A stretch of DNA of 38,916 nucleotides from the NCBI GenBank assembly GCA_017558825.1, contig JAFYTO010000004.1, positions 1 to 38,916 on the forward strand. Direction: 5' to 3'. This document shows, in pieces, positions 6,739-16,249 of the stretch; the first letter of the stretch is position 1; every line of letters starts with the position of its first letter. Under the pieces are notes generated by a model that searched no databases, was not told the origin of the DNA, and worked only from the letters and a program-made list of their open reading frames with translations. Source of the stretch: Clostridia bacterium. Its GTDB lineage: Bacteria; Bacillota; Clostridia; Christensenellales; Borkfalkiaceae. Position numbers and translations under genes: made by a program.

Positions 6739-9354
6739 TCATTTTTTTGTTAAACCTGAAAATGTTTTTTTGTTAAGTTTGAATAACATATCTAAAATGT
6801 AAGAGTCTGCCAACGTTATTGTTACCATTAATAAGCCGTTTTCCCAATGTTCTTTAGTAAACACGTTTTCAAGTTCAAAGTAGTTAAAGCCTATAAGGTT
6901 AGTGGTGTCTAGTAAAGCAAGCATCCAGAATACTACTGCAAAAGCAACTACCATTATTAAAATTGTTCTTAAAGCGTTATACGGTTTACATATTTTATAT
7001 AGGAAAATTGCACCGCCAATTGTGAACGCAACAACTTGCATAGTAGTTGAAGTTAAACTAGACGTAAATATGCCAAACTCGTTAAAGAACCTTATTACAA
7101 ATACGTTAAGAAGCATAATTATTGCTCCTGGTATTGCACTGCTAAATATAGAGGCTAAGAAGTCTCCTTCCACTCGTTTTTCGTTTGGTTGAAGCGAAAG
7201 TAAGAGTGATGCAAAGCCAATAACGAATATTTCAAGCATTGTAAGCATAACTGAGTTGAATGGGAAAGGATTGTCAAGCACTACTGAAATAAGTGCAAGT
7301 AAGGTTATAAACAACGTTTTCATTAAGAATAATGAAGAAGAAGTTTTAATATTGTTTATAACACGTCTGCCTTCTTGCACAACTTTTGGCATAGAATTAA
7401 AGTTATTGTCAGCTAAAACTATATGAGCAATATTCTTAACCGAGTCTGAGCCAGAAGCAACTGTAACGGAACAATCGGATTCTCTCATTGCTAAAATATC
7501 GTTAACGCCGTCACCAGTCATTGCAACCGTATGTCCAACTCTTTTTAAAGCTTTAATTAAAACTGCTTTTTGGTCAGGGGTAACTCTGCCAAACACCGTG
7601 TATTTATTTGCAACCGATGCAATCTCTTTATTAGAAAGACCTTCTAAACTAATCCAGTTTGAAGCGTTTTCAATACCAGCACGTTTTGCTATTTCAGAAA
7701 CGGTTATTGGATTATCACCTGAAATTACTTTTACTTGCACGTCATTTTCCTTAAACCATTTAATAGTTTCAATGGCCTCAGGTCTAATATTGTCAGTTAA
7801 AACAATTAAAGCAATAGGCTTCATTGTAGATGGCAATTTTTCTTTAGAAGTAATGCTTGCCGTAGAGTGAGCAAGAAGTAATACTCTGCACCCCGCAATA
7901 GTGTAGCGGTCAATTATAAGCTTAATGTCTTGCGGTATTTCTGAAAGAATAAATTCAGGCGCGCCTATAGCGTACGTACCAACGTTTAAGAAGGTAACTG
8001 CGCTAAACTTTCTTTGAGAAGAGAAAGGAAGCGTTTTTATTGCTGTAAAATCATTTGTTGGTAAGTAGTGCGCCCTTAATGCGGTTGCGGTTTGGTTATG
8101 GTCGTCTAAAATATTTTCCATATTGCCAATAATATCGTTAAGTGGATATTTATGGCGCTCTGCAAGCAAAATTTCTTCTTCAATTTTCATTTTGCCGTCA
8201 GTTATCGTTCCGGTTTTATCTAAGCACAATACGTCAACTCTTGCAAGCATTTCAAGCGAATACATATCTTGAACTAATGTATTGCTTTTAAATAACCTTA
8301 TTACGCCAAGAGAAAGGGCGATAGTAGTTAAAAGCATAAGACCTGCAGGTATCATACCTAAAATTACTGAACAAGTTCTTGTAACTACCGTAAGAGGAAC
8401 GTCTAATAATTTTTCGCCTATTAAAGCAAGTTCTTCATTTTCAATAAGAACGTTTTTATAGTTTACTAAGCCAATACCTATAGCAATAGGAATTATTAAA
8501 ATACCAACTATTTTAATAATCCAGTTAAGCGTGTTCATAAGTTCGCTGTGCGGTTTTTTAAATTTTTTAGCTTTAGACGTAAGTTTTTGAACGTAGCACT
8601 CGCCACCAACTTTATCAGCTCTAGCGTAACAAGAACCGCTAGTAACGTAGCTTCCTGCCATAATAGTTGAGCCTGCTTGCTTTTTAACCGCAATAGATTC
8701 GCCTGTTAAAAGAGATTCGTTAACTTCAACAAAGCCATCAATTACGGTAGCGTCTACTGGAATTTGATTGCCAGTAACAATTTTAAAGATATCGTCTAAA
8801 ACAACTTCACTAGAAGGAATTTCCTGCTCCTTGCCGTTACGCACTACGCTAGTGTTTGGGGCTTGTAATATTGCAAGTTTTTCAACGGAAACTTTTGCGC
8901 GAATTTCTTGTATAATAGCAATTACAAGGTTAATGGTAAATGGTAAAATAAAAGTGTAGTTACCAATGCCTGGCTTAACCGTTAAATAAGCAATAAGAAC
9001 TAAAACGCAAAGCAAATTAAAAAACGTAAAAGTATTACTAAATATTATTGAAAATATAGACTTGCTATATTTTTCATTAACTAAATTTGAAAGCCCGTCA
9101 ACGTATCTTTGCTCGGCTTGCTTGTCAGTTAAACCGTCTTTTATAGAAGCGTTAATTCTTACAGCCTTGTTTTGAGGCGTGCGAAGGCGTTTAGGCTTAA
9201 TTTTTAATTTCTTTTTTGCAGATTGTTTATTGGTATCAGAAACGTTTAAAACTTCTTTGTTTTCGGCATTCTCAACAGGTGAGCCTAAAACTGTAGCTTT
9301 AGTTTCTTTTAAGTTTTTGCTATCCTTTTTTAATGTTTCTTTTTTTTCTTTCAT
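6739..9354 (-). CDS. P-type cation-transporting ATPase (CtpE-like)
   Basis: Membrane cation pump. Visible motifs in order are LLTGESIAV (actuator loop), M4 helix GMIPAGLMLL, the phosphorylation site CLDKTGTITDG, GDGVNDILAMRESDCSVTVA in the P domain, and C-terminal helices with VMLTMLEIFVIGFASLLLSL. It lacks HMA domains and a CPC motif. The M4 sequence and the ALVQD-like segment before the aspartate resemble the CtpE group, one member of which is a calcium pump. The substrate is not fixed by sequence. The charged N-terminus is Lys-rich. I start at ATG 9354, 4 nt after AGGAAG, rather than at an upstream ATG with a Cys-rich extension. Divergent from a dead P1B-like protein. Confidence 0.93.
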   Translation of the reverse strand: MKEKKETLKKDSKNLKETKATVLGSPVENAENKEVLNVSDTNKQSAKKKLKIKPKRLRTPQNKAVRINASIKDGLTDKQAEQRYVDGLSNLVNEKYSKSIFSIIFSNTFTFFNLLCVLVLIAYLTVKPGIGNYTFILPFTINLVIAIIQEIRAKVSVEKLAILQAPNTSVVRNGKEQEIPSSEVVLDDIFKIVTGNQIPVDATVIDGFVEVNESLLTGESIAVKKQAGSTIMAGSYVTSGSCYARADKVGGECYVQKLTSKAKKFKKPHSELMNTLNWIIKIVGILIIPIAIGIGLVNYKNVLIENEELALIGEKLLDVPLTVVTRTCSVILGMIPAGLMLLTTIALSLGVIRLFKSNTLVQDMYSLEMLARVDVLCLDKTGTITDGKMKIEEEILLAERHKYPLNDIIGNMENILDDHNQTATALRAHYLPTNDFTAIKTLPFSSQRKFSAVTFLNVGTYAIGAPEFILSEIPQDIKLIIDRYTIAGCRVLLLAHSTASITSKEKLPSTMKPIALIVLTDNIRPEAIETIKWFKENDVQVKVISGDNPITVSEIAKRAGIENASNWISLEGLSNKEIASVANKYTVFGRVTPDQKAVLIKALKRVGHTVAMTGDGVNDILAMRESDCSVTVASGSDSVKNIAHIVLADNNFNSMPKVVQEGRRVINNIKTSSSLFLMKTLFITLLALISVVLDNPFPFNSVMLTMLEIFVIGFASLLLSLQPNEKRVEGDFLASIFSSAIPGAIIMLLNVFVIRFFNEFGIFTSSLTSTTMQVVAFTIGGAIFLYKICKPYNALRTILIMVVAFAVVFWMLALLDTTNLIGFNYFELENVFTKEHWENGLLMVTITLADSYILDMLFKLNKKTFSGLTKK

Positions 9355-9396
9355 TTTTCTTCCTATTTGTTTACAGTTTTTATTACCGTAATAGCA

Positions 9397-9425
9397 ATTG
9401 TAACACGATATTGCATTTTTTTCAA
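9397..9425 (-). promoter_or_regulatory. Promoter of the P-type ATPase
   Basis: On the minus strand TTGAAA (9425-9420) and TACAAT (9402-9397) with a 17-bp spacer, giving a short leader of about 35 nt before the ATG at 9354. Confidence 0.7.
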
Positions 9426-9504
9426 TAATTTTTGACAACTTTTGTTAATATATTATTGATATTTTTAAAAAATATATATAAAAAGTTGTTTTTTACTAAA
9501 CAAA

Positions 9505-9533
9505 TTGACAAATAGCACATAAAATAATATAAT
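9505..9533 (+). promoter_or_regulatory. Promoter of the P1B-ATPase-like pseudoenzyme gene
   Basis: Perfect consensus TTGACA (9505-9510) and TATAAT (9528-9533), 17-bp spacer. Transcription should start near 9540, leaving only about 24 nt before the ATG. Confidence 0.9.
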
Positions 9534-9563
9534 AAGATTAATAAATTAAAGTTGGCAAAAATT

Positions 9564-11087
9564 ATGAATGAACAAATTAAAAAAATTAAAATATTAGACG
9601 CGTTTGAAGAAGGGCTGGTAGCCGAAATACAAGACTCAATTTTACAAATAAACGGCGTTGTAGACGTTAAGGTTGACGTGCAAAATAGTATGTTAACTTA
9701 CGTTTTAGATATGTGGGCTAGCGACTATGACGTTATGGTTTCAATAATGAACCTATTGAGTGATAATTTTAAAATCGAAAGCGAACCTTATTTTGACGAA
9801 GACGAGGCTGTGGAGGTTAGCGAAGATATTATTTACGCTCCAACTGCTGAAGAAATTGAAGAAAGCGAAGAAGCTCAAGACTATGAAGAAGTAGATGAAA
9901 AGCAACTTAAACGCAAAGAATTAAAGTATAAATTTATTGAGGTAGGTCTTTCAATAGCGTGCATAATAGTTGGCTTAATTCTAGGTTCTATTAGAAAAAC
10001 TCAAGAAGCCGCACCTTACTTATACGTTATTGCATTTTCCTTAGCAAGTTATGAATTTATTATAGATACCGTGCTTGCTATGGTTAAAAAGCAATTTAAC
10101 TTTTCAAATATTGCGCTACTAATAGCAGTGCTTTCAGCTTTAATTGTAGGTTTGCCTTTATCTAGTGCAGTTACAATGCTATCTTATTTAATTGTTTATA
10201 CTTTGTATAATATTTATCAAATTGACGTAGCGGAAAAGCAAGGCTTAGAATTTGATTTTAACGTAAAGGCAAATGCAAAAATTAATAAAATTAGCGGTAT
10301 TGTTCTTGCTATAGTTTTTGTTATATGCTTGTTTGTAGTCTTTATAGTTCCTATTTTCTTAGGTGATTATGCCACTAACTTATTAGACTGTGCAAAAAGA
10401 GCAACTTCTATTTTATTAATTTTCTCTATTTCTCCAGCGTTTGTTTACGTTCCCCTCTGCTATTCTTTACTTTTTAAACAAACTGAAAAAAATGCAGTTA
10501 AAATAAGCGATGAAAATGTTTATGAGAAGCTTGGAAGCGTTAAAAAAGTTGCATTTTTAGGTCAAGGCGTATTTGTTGATGAAACTAATAATTTAAAAGA
10601 AAATGCGCTTGGCAGTGTTTTAGAACTTTATGATGCAGGAATAAGTGAAAGTGTTTTACTTTCTTCTAACACTAAAGAAAGTAATGCAAAATTAAGAAAA
10701 GAGCTTTCAATAACTCAATCCGTTTCAAATCTTAGTGATAGTGAAAAAAATGACGAAATTAAAGCCTTGAATGGAAGGGTGTTGGCTGTTGGAAATTTAA
10801 AAACCGATGCTAGCGTATCGCTTTGTTTAAAAGAAGACGTTGGCGTTTTTGACGTAGCTGTTAAAGACGGAAATCTTAAAAAAATTCCATTTATAGTTAA
10901 ACTTTGTAAAAGGTGCAATGCAATAATTAGGCAAAATGCCGTATTGACATTAATTGTAAAAATTGCAATGTCAGTGCTTTGCGGTTTGAGCATTATTAGT
11001 GATTTGACAGTTGGAATACTTCCTGTTATTGCTATAAGTGTGCTTACAATATTAAACGCTTTAAGAAATAATTTGGAAGCAATTTAA
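9564..11087 (+). CDS. P1B-type ATPase-like pseudoenzyme with eroded HMA and catalytic domains
   Basis: A 507-aa membrane protein with the architecture of a heavy-metal ATPase but no catalytic residues. Residues 1-70 look like an HMA fold without CxxC, followed by an acidic linker (about 78-112). Hydrophobic segments follow from about 125. Where CPC should be, residues 289-292 read ISPA. After the family-typical EKLGSVKKVAF (321-331) the expected DKTGT is replaced by LGQGVFVDE. Only about 100 residues remain of the N and P domains. The last two helices keep family character: CKRCNAIIRQNAVLTLIVK, then ISVLTILNALRNN. The start is ATG 9564; an in-frame TTG at 9552 is possible. It is intact and strongly promoted, so probably expressed. 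It may regulate or scaffold the divergent pump. Confidence 0.8.
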   Translation: MNEQIKKIKILDAFEEGLVAEIQDSILQINGVVDVKVDVQNSMLTYVLDMWASDYDVMVSIMNLLSDNFKIESEPYFDEDEAVEVSEDIIYAPTAEEIEESEEAQDYEEVDEKQLKRKELKYKFIEVGLSIACIIVGLILGSIRKTQEAAPYLYVIAFSLASYEFIIDTVLAMVKKQFNFSNIALLIAVLSALIVGLPLSSAVTMLSYLIVYTLYNIYQIDVAEKQGLEFDFNVKANAKINKISGIVLAIVFVICLFVVFIVPIFLGDYATNLLDCAKRATSILLIFSISPAFVYVPLCYSLLFKQTEKNAVKISDENVYEKLGSVKKVAFLGQGVFVDETNNLKENALGSVLELYDAGISESVLLSSNTKESNAKLRKELSITQSVSNLSDSEKNDEIKALNGRVLAVGNLKTDASVSLCLKEDVGVFDVAVKDGNLKKIPFIVKLCKRCNAIIRQNAVLTLIVKIAMSVLCGLSIISDLTVGILPVIAISVLTILNALRNNLEAI

Positions 11088-11104
11088 ACACGATAAAAAG
11101 AAAA

Positions 11105-11136
11105 AACACTTTGCCAGGCGGCAAAGTGTTTTTTTG
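11105..11136. terminator. Bidirectional terminator between pseudo-ATPase and leuS
   Basis: Perfect 11-bp stem AACACTTTGCC/GGCAAAGTGTT with an AGGC loop, then a T-run. An A-run on the other side serves the convergent leuS. Confidence 0.93.
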
Positions 11137-11140
11137 TTTA

Positions 11141-13579
11141 TTAAACTATAATATTTACTAATCTAGATTTAATAACGATTACTTTTTTAACAGGTTTATT
11201 GTCAATTATTGAAGCTATAACGTCATTTTTAAGGGCAATTTCTTCAATTTCCTTATCAGTTGCAGTTGAGCTAACCATAATTTTTGCTTTAACTTTACTG
11301 TTAATTTGAACTGCAAGTTCAATCTCATCTTTAACAAGTGCGCTTTCTTCAAACGTTGGGTATTCGCTGTTAAAAATAGATTTTTTATTTCCGCAAATTG
11401 ACCAAAGTTCCTCAGCAAAGTGTGGTGCAAACGGTGCTATTAAAAGAAGTAAAGTTTCAGTGCACTCTTTTAATAATGCTATGTTTTTAACGCTTTGTTC
11501 CTTAGCATCGTATTTATAAAGAGCCGTAACGTATTCCATAAGGCGTGCAATTGCAGTGTTGAATGAGAAGTTTTCCATATCTCTATCAATATTTTTAATT
11601 GCATAATGCCTTGCGTAGTTTAGTTCTTTTTCATCTGTTTCAAAAGTTGTAACTTTATTGTTTTTATAATCGTTAACGGAAGTTACAATTTTTTCTACTC
11701 TATCAATAAACTTGGATATACTCTTAATACCGCCATCGTTCCAAGGTCCGCCCTCAGTATATGAGAAACCGAACATTAAATACATTCTAAATATGTCTGA
11801 GCCGTATTGTTTAACGTAATCGTCAGGAGAAATAACGTTACCGCGAGATTTACTCATACGGTTTCCGTCTGGGCCTAAAATAACGCCTTGGTGAACGAGT
11901 GATTTGAACGGCTCGTCAAAGTTAAGGTAACCCATATCTCTTAATGCTTTAGTAAAGAACCTTGCGTATAAAAGGTGCATACAAGCGTGTTCGGCACCGC
12001 CAACGTACTTATCAACAGGTAACATTTGGTTAATAAGTTCACTATCAAACGCTTGTTTAGAGTTGTGTGCATCAGGATATCTTAAGAAATACCAGCTTGA
12101 GCAAACGAACGTATCAAGCGTGTCAGGGTCACGTTTAGCATCAGCGCCACACTTAGGGCACTTGCAGTTAATAAATTCTTCACATTTAGCAAGTGGAGAT
12201 TTTCCATCAGGCTTAAATTCAACGTTGTAAGGAAGTTTAACAGGTAAGTCTTTTTCAGGAACTGGAACAGTGCCGCAAGAAGGGCAGTAAATAATAGGAA
12301 TTGGTGCTCCCCAATATCTTTGGCGAGAAACGAGCCAGTCGCGAAGCCTATAATTTACCTTGAACGAACCTGAGTTTTGTTTAGCAAGGTCAGTTAAAAT
12401 CTTTTTGCGAGCTTCTTCACACGTTAAACCGTCATAGTCAACGCTGTTTACAATAATACCTTCTTCAACAAACGGTAAATCATCGTTAGCACCGTTTACG
12501 CCTTTAACTACTCTAGTAATTTCTAAGCCGTATTTATTAGCAAAAACAAAGTCTCTTTCATCGTGTGCAGGAACGCCCATTACACAACCTGTGCCGTAAG
12601 AATATAAAACGTAGTCAGAAATCCAAATAGGAACTTTTTTGCCGTTTACAGGGTTGATACAGTATGCCCCGGTAAATACGCCAGTCTTTTCTCTATCAAG
12701 AGAAAGTCTTTCAATTTCCTTTGCTTTCAAAGTATTGTCAATATACTTTAAAACTTCGGCAGATTGTTTTTTAGTCATAAGTTTTTTAACGAGTGGGTGT
12801 TCAGGTGCTAAAACTACGTATGAAACGCCAAAAACAGTGTCTGCACGGGTAGTGAACACTCTAAACTCATCTTCGCCGTTTTCACACTTGAATAAAATTT
12901 CACCACCAAGTGATTTGCCAATCCAATTCTTTTGCATTGCCTTTGTTTTTGAAGGCCAATCTAAATTGTCAAGCCCTTGTAAAAGTTCTTCAGCATAGTC
13001 TGTAATTTTAAAGAACCATTGAGTTAAGTCTTTTTGAACAACTAAATTGTGGCATCTTTCGCAAGTGCCTTGAATAACTTGCTCGTTAGCAAGTACGGTT
13101 TGGCAACTTGGGCACCAGTTAACCGGAGCCTCTTTTCTATATGCAAGGCCGTGATTATAGAGTTGAACGAATATCCATTGCGTCCATTTATAATAATCTG
13201 GCATACAAGTTTTAATTTCGTGAGACCAGTCGAACATTGCTCCCATTTCACGCAAAGTATTCTCCATAGTTTCCATATTAGAAACGGTAGAGTCAAGTGG
13301 GTGAATGCCCGTCTTAATAGCGAAGTTTTCAGCAGGGAGACCAAAAGCGTCAAATCCCATAGGTTGAAAAACCTCATAACCTTTCATTTTTTTGTATCTT
13401 GCAAAACTGTCTGTAGGGCCGTAGTTATACCAGTGGCCAACGTGAAGTTTAGCTGCAGACGGATAAGAGAACATTTCAAGAGTATAGTATTTTTTAGCCA
13501 TATTCTTTTTGTCAAAAGAATGTGACTTATCTTTTTCCCATTTAGCCTGCCATTTCTTTTCAATAAGTTTCATATCCAT
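11141..13579 (-). CDS. leuS: Leucine--tRNA ligase
   Basis: Class I synthetase charging tRNA-Leu. The HIGH-type motif is [12 protein letters not shown] (residues about 44-55) and the KMSKS-type motif is [11 protein letters not shown]. The CP1 editing domain is present, with [13 protein letters not shown] and [12 protein letters not shown], so mischarged tRNA should be hydrolysed. Cys pairs CPSC and CPKC indicate zinc modules. Length is 812 aa. The chosen ATG is preceded by TTTGGAGG with 7-nt spacing; a longer frame upstream would translate that ribosome site. The leader is under 40 nt, so there is no room for a T-box. Confidence 0.97.
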   Translation of the reverse strand: MDMKLIEKKWQAKWEKDKSHSFDKKNMAKKYYTLEMFSYPSAAKLHVGHWYNYGPTDSFARYKKMKGYEVFQPMGFDAFGLPAENFAIKTGIHPLDSTVSNMETMENTLREMGAMFDWSHEIKTCMPDYYKWTQWIFVQLYNHGLAYRKEAPVNWCPSCQTVLANEQVIQGTCERCHNLVVQKDLTQWFFKITDYAEELLQGLDNLDWPSKTKAMQKNWIGKSLGGEILFKCENGEDEFRVFTTRADTVFGVSYVVLAPEHPLVKKLMTKKQSAEVLKYIDNTLKAKEIERLSLDREKTGVFTGAYCINPVNGKKVPIWISDYVLYSYGTGCVMGVPAHDERDFVFANKYGLEITRVVKGVNGANDDLPFVEEGIIVNSVDYDGLTCEEARKKILTDLAKQNSGSFKVNYRLRDWLVSRQRYWGAPIPIIYCPSCGTVPVPEKDLPVKLPYNVEFKPDGKSPLAKCEEFINCKCPKCGADAKRDPDTLDTFVCSSWYFLRYPDAHNSKQAFDSELINQMLPVDKYVGGAEHACMHLLYARFFTKALRDMGYLNFDEPFKSLVHQGVILGPDGNRMSKSRGNVISPDDYVKQYGSDIFRMYLMFGFSYTEGGPWNDGGIKSISKFIDRVEKIVTSVNDYKNNKVTTFETDEKELNYARHYAIKNIDRDMENFSFNTAIARLMEYVTALYKYDAKEQSVKNIALLKECTETLLLLIAPFAPHFAEELWSICGNKKSIFNSEYPTFEESALVKDEIELAVQINSKVKAKIMVSSTATDKEIEEIALKNDVIASIIDNKPVKKVIVIKSRLVNIIV

Positions 13580-13623
13580 AAAAGGACCTCCAAATGAATG
13601 CAAAATTGCAATTCAGTTTTTAT

Positions 13624-13652
13624 AGTATATCATAAATAAAAAAAATTTACAA
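13624..13652 (-). promoter_or_regulatory. Promoter of leuS
   Basis: On the minus strand TTGTAA (13652-13647) and TATACT (13629-13624), 17-bp spacer. The short leader argues against riboswitch or T-box control. Confidence 0.65.
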
Positions 13653-13708
13653 AGTAAATTATAGTAAAAAACAAAAATATTTATTTAAACTTTTAATATG
13701 CGCAGGCA

Positions 13709-13737
13709 TTGACAAAATTTTAGTTTAGTTATACAAT
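13709..13737 (+). promoter_or_regulatory. Promoter of the aldose-epimerase-like gene
   Basis: TTGACA (13709-13714) and TACAAT (13732-13737), 17-bp spacer, 29 bp before the ATG. Confidence 0.88.
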
Positions 13738-13766
13738 TAATACAGCAACACGTTAAGGAGTTTATT

Positions 13767-14666
13767 ATGTCAAAAATAATTAGCATAAGTAACGAATTTT
13801 TAGAAGTTTCTATATCTACTTTCGGCGCGGAAATTGTAAGCGTAAAAAGTGGCAATAAAGAGCATATTTGGCAAGGTCAAGAAGGCGTGTGGAGCGGGCA
13901 TGCACCAATACTTTTTCCGTTTTGTGGTAGGCTTGTAAACTCACAGTATAAAATTGGAGAAAAGTTGATAGAAAACGTGCCTATTCACGGATATGCTAAA
14001 AGGTGTGAGTTTGAAGTTGTTAGCGAGGAAAAATCTTCACTTTCACTACTTTTAAAAAGTAGTGAAGAAATTAGAAAAATCTATCCTTTTAATGTTGATT
14101 TTAGAGTATTTTTTAAGTTAGACGGCAACAGGTTAAAAGTTTATTTTATGGTTGAAAATAACGGTAAAAATATAGCGTATTTTAGCGTTGGATGTCATGA
14201 AGCATTCGCTCTTGAAGGCAATTTTGAAGATTATTCTATTGAGTTTGAAAGCGACAAAAATTACATTTTATCTACCGGATTAAAAAGCAATATGCTTTCA
14301 AATATTAAATATAAATTACCGCTTGAAAACGGAGTGTTAAAACTTTCTAATTCTCTCTTTAGTGATGATGAAATTGAGCGTGACGGTGGTGTTTACGCCA
14401 CGGGTTCAATATTGCTTGAAGACGTTAATTCTAAACGTGTAAATTTACTTAAAAACGGTCTAAAAGTGCTTTCTTTGTATTACAATGATTTTAAACATCT
14501 TGTTTTATGGACTGAAAAATGCGCTCCGTTTATTGCTATTGAGCCTTGGAACGGTCTTCCAGACGTTTTTGATACTGACGGAAATTTACAAACTAAAAAA
14601 GGTATTTTAACGGTAGAACCAAGCGAGCAAAAAACTTATTATCACTCAATAACGTTTGAAGTTTAA
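13767..14666 (+). CDS. Aldose 1-epimerase (galactose mutarotase) family protein, LacX-like
   Basis: A 299-aa cytoplasmic beta-sandwich protein of the mutarotase superfamily, which interconverts sugar anomers or binds sugar phosphates. The supporting pattern is HAPILFPFCGRLVN near residue 50, VPIHGYAKRCEF with the substrate His, SVGCHEAFAL with a second conserved His, and APFIAIEPWNGLPD near the C-terminus. The divergent LacX/YeaD-like branch fits better than true GalM. There are no sugar genes next to it, so the substrate cannot be inferred. It is monocistronic, with its own promoter, an AAGGAG ribosome site and a terminator. Confidence 0.9.
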   Translation: MSKIISISNEFLEVSISTFGAEIVSVKSGNKEHIWQGQEGVWSGHAPILFPFCGRLVNSQYKIGEKLIENVPIHGYAKRCEFEVVSEEKSSLSLLLKSSEEIRKIYPFNVDFRVFFKLDGNRLKVYFMVENNGKNIAYFSVGCHEAFALEGNFEDYSIEFESDKNYILSTGLKSNMLSNIKYKLPLENGVLKLSNSLFSDDEIERDGGVYATGSILLEDVNSKRVNLLKNGLKVLSLYYNDFKHLVLWTEKCAPFIAIEPWNGLPDVFDTDGNLQTKKGILTVEPSEQKTYYHSITFEV

Positions 14667-14670
14667 TAAA

Positions 14671-14700
14671 AAAATCCTTTGCAATTAAGCAAAGGATTTT
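14671..14700. terminator. Bidirectional terminator between epimerase and MDR-like genes
   Basis: Perfect 12-bp stem AAAATCCTTTGC/GCAAAGGATTTT with an AATTAA loop, lying between convergent genes. Confidence 0.93.
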
Positions 14701-14712
14701 ATTTTTATTATT

Positions 14713-15702
14713 TTATAATAAGTTTACGGTAAACTCGCAGTTTTCCCCGTTTTCCAATTTTTTAGCGGAGTTTTCAAAATGCTTTGGAATATATTCAAAC
14801 TTATAGTCTGGCAATTTATAATAACTTAAGTTAACGGCTTTTTGTACAAGCAAGTTTATTGCAGCGCCAATATTGCTATAACCGCTTTTAATAAAGTTTA
14901 ACTGAAGTTGCTTATCAAAAAATGATGTTAAAGAAAGTTTTTGTTTGCAATCAGTAAAACCTGTAACAGTAACGGTTGCTTTAAGTGCGGAAACTGAGTC
15001 TATTGTATTGGTGTCAATATCGCTATCTGTAACGTAAATAACCTTAGGGCACTTTCTTCCGCCAGTTATAGATAAAACGTTCTTTTCAAGTTCTTTATTT
15101 GCCTTTAACGTATAATAAATGTCAGTTTTATACGCCAAGTCTAAATTTTCAACGTTACTGTCAATAACAATTGGAACTGCTTTGTAATACATTACTAGCT
15201 GTGCTATAACGTTTGCAAGGGTAGTTCCACCAATAATTGCAACGTAATCGCCTTGTTTAACGTTTAACGAGTCAATAACCGAAATGGCAAGTGAAACGTG
15301 ATAGATGTAGAGCGCGTCACTCTCACTAACGTTGCTTGGCAAAATGTGAATATTATTTTTGCTTATTACTTGGAATTCTTTTAAGAAACCATCGTCAAAT
15401 GCGGTAAGACCCTTTTCATTACTGTCTTCAGGTAAGTCAACAGCGTTCATAGGCGCAAGATATACTTTAGTTCCTTTTACAAAGTAATTAGACTCTTGTA
15501 ACGTTTCCGTTATTTGACCAACTGCAATGTTAGATGGAGTAAACGGAGCTTTGCGCTTGGTTTTGCCAATAAAATCAAGCACGTCTTTACGAGAAACGTA
15601 ACACTTGGTAATTTTAACTTTTACGTCATTAACGCTTTCTAAATTTATTGTTGAATTAACTTTTGTTATTTCATTTTTATTTGTTACTTGCCAATTTACC
15701 AT
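14713..15702 (-). CDS. Degenerate medium-chain dehydrogenase/reductase (MDR)-like protein
   Basis: A 329-aa cytoplasmic protein. The middle has the look of an MDR Rossmann fold: LNVKQGDYVAIIGGTTLANV followed by IAQLVMYYKAVPIVID, a beta-alpha-beta unit after a conserved-type hydrophobic helix. The N-terminal part (IAVGQITETLQESNYFVKGT, then KVYLAP) resembles the GroES-like domain. The zinc ligands and GHE motif of alcohol dehydrogenases are not present, and the nucleotide loop GGTTLA departs from GxGxxG. It may be an NADPH-dependent non-zinc reductase or inactive. AAAGG precedes the ATG. It is a single gene with its own promoter. Confidence 0.65.
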   Translation of the reverse strand: MVNWQVTNKNEITKVNSTINLESVNDVKVKITKCYVSRKDVLDFIGKTKRKAPFTPSNIAVGQITETLQESNYFVKGTKVYLAPMNAVDLPEDSNEKGLTAFDDGFLKEFQVISKNNIHILPSNVSESDALYIYHVSLAISVIDSLNVKQGDYVAIIGGTTLANVIAQLVMYYKAVPIVIDSNVENLDLAYKTDIYYTLKANKELEKNVLSITGGRKCPKVIYVTDSDIDTNTIDSVSALKATVTVTGFTDCKQKLSLTSFFDKQLQLNFIKSGYSNIGAAINLLVQKAVNLSYYKLPDYKFEYIPKHFENSAKKLENGENCEFTVNLL

Positions 15703-15719
15703 AATTTACCTTTGCCTAG

Positions 15720-15748
15720 ATTATATACCACTTAATTTTTTTTTGCAA
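15720..15748 (-). promoter_or_regulatory. Promoter of the MDR-like gene
   Basis: On the minus strand TTGCAA (15748-15743) and TATAAT (15725-15720), 17-bp spacer, within 20 bp of the ATG. Nothing else is recognised between here and the rpmE promoter. Confidence 0.7.
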
Positions 15749-15873
15749 CTAAAAAAACCATTAAATTTAAACTCGACAAAATTAGTGCAACGCTAACGGT
15801 TTAGTTAAAGAAGTGAAATGATGCGTTTTTTTAAATAAAAACAAAAATTTTGCTTATTAGGCTGTGTAAAATG

Positions 15874-15902
15874 TTGACTTAAACAAAAATTTAATATATA
15901 AT
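15874..15902 (+). promoter_or_regulatory. Promoter of rpmE
   Basis: TTGACT (15874-15879) and TATAAT (15897-15902) with a 17-bp spacer. Confidence 0.85.
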
Positions 15903-15934
15903 GTCAAAGTAATAAATTTTAAGAGGTGCTAATT

Positions 15935-16138
15935 ATGAAAGATAATATTCATCCAAATTATAAAATTGTTGACGTGCAATGTGCTTGTGGCGCATCATTC
16001 CGTACTGGTACAACAAAAAACGTAGATTTAATTAAGATTGATATTTGTTCTAAATGCCACCCATTCTTTACAGGCAAGCAAAAACTTGTAGATGCTGGTG
16101 GTCGTGTTGATAAATTTAAGAAGAGATACGGTATTTAA
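15935..16138 (+). CDS. rpmE: 50S ribosomal protein L31, zinc-binding type
   Basis: A 67-aa large-subunit protein beginning [16 protein letters not shown]. Four Cys in CAC and CSKC arrangements ([11 protein letters not shown] and [11 protein letters not shown]) mark the zinc-containing C+ form, followed by the [10 protein letters not shown] tail. AAGAGG is 8 nt before this ATG; an in-frame GTG at 15926 overlaps that site and is rejected. The order rpmE, DUF1385, prmC, prfA is a known clostridial arrangement. Confidence 0.97.
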   Translation: MKDNIHPNYKIVDVQCACGASFRTGTTKNVDLIKIDICSKCHPFFTGKQKLVDAGGRVDKFKKRYGI

Positions 16139-16174
16139 TTTATCTAAAACAATACCGTTTTAGGTATGTTTACG

Positions 16175-16206
16175 GCGTCAAGATTTTGTCTTGGCGCTAT
16201 TTTATT
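16175..16206 (+). terminator. Terminator-like hairpin after rpmE
   Basis: Stem GCGTCAAGA/TCTTGGCGC (one G-T pair) with a TTTTG loop, then TATTTTATT. A smaller hairpin, ATACC/GGTAT, lies just upstream at about 16152-16167. The tail is weak, so read-through into the next gene is likely. Confidence 0.7.
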
Positions 16207-16249
16207 AAATGGCTATGTTAAATGATACAGGCCATTAAAAAGGTAAATA

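Noticed and set aside
9355..9438. Upstream start for the P-type ATPase with a Cys-rich N-terminus
   Set aside because: AGGAAG precedes the later ATG with proper spacing and the putative extension overlaps the promoter -10 and -35 boxes.
13049..13525. Long plus-strand frame opposite leuS
   Set aside because: It is antisense to highly conserved catalytic sequence of leuS, without promoter, ribosome site or recognisable protein features.
13580..13760. T-box riboswitch for leuS
   Set aside because: The promoter leaves a leader of under 40 nt, with no specifier stem, T-box sequence or terminator.
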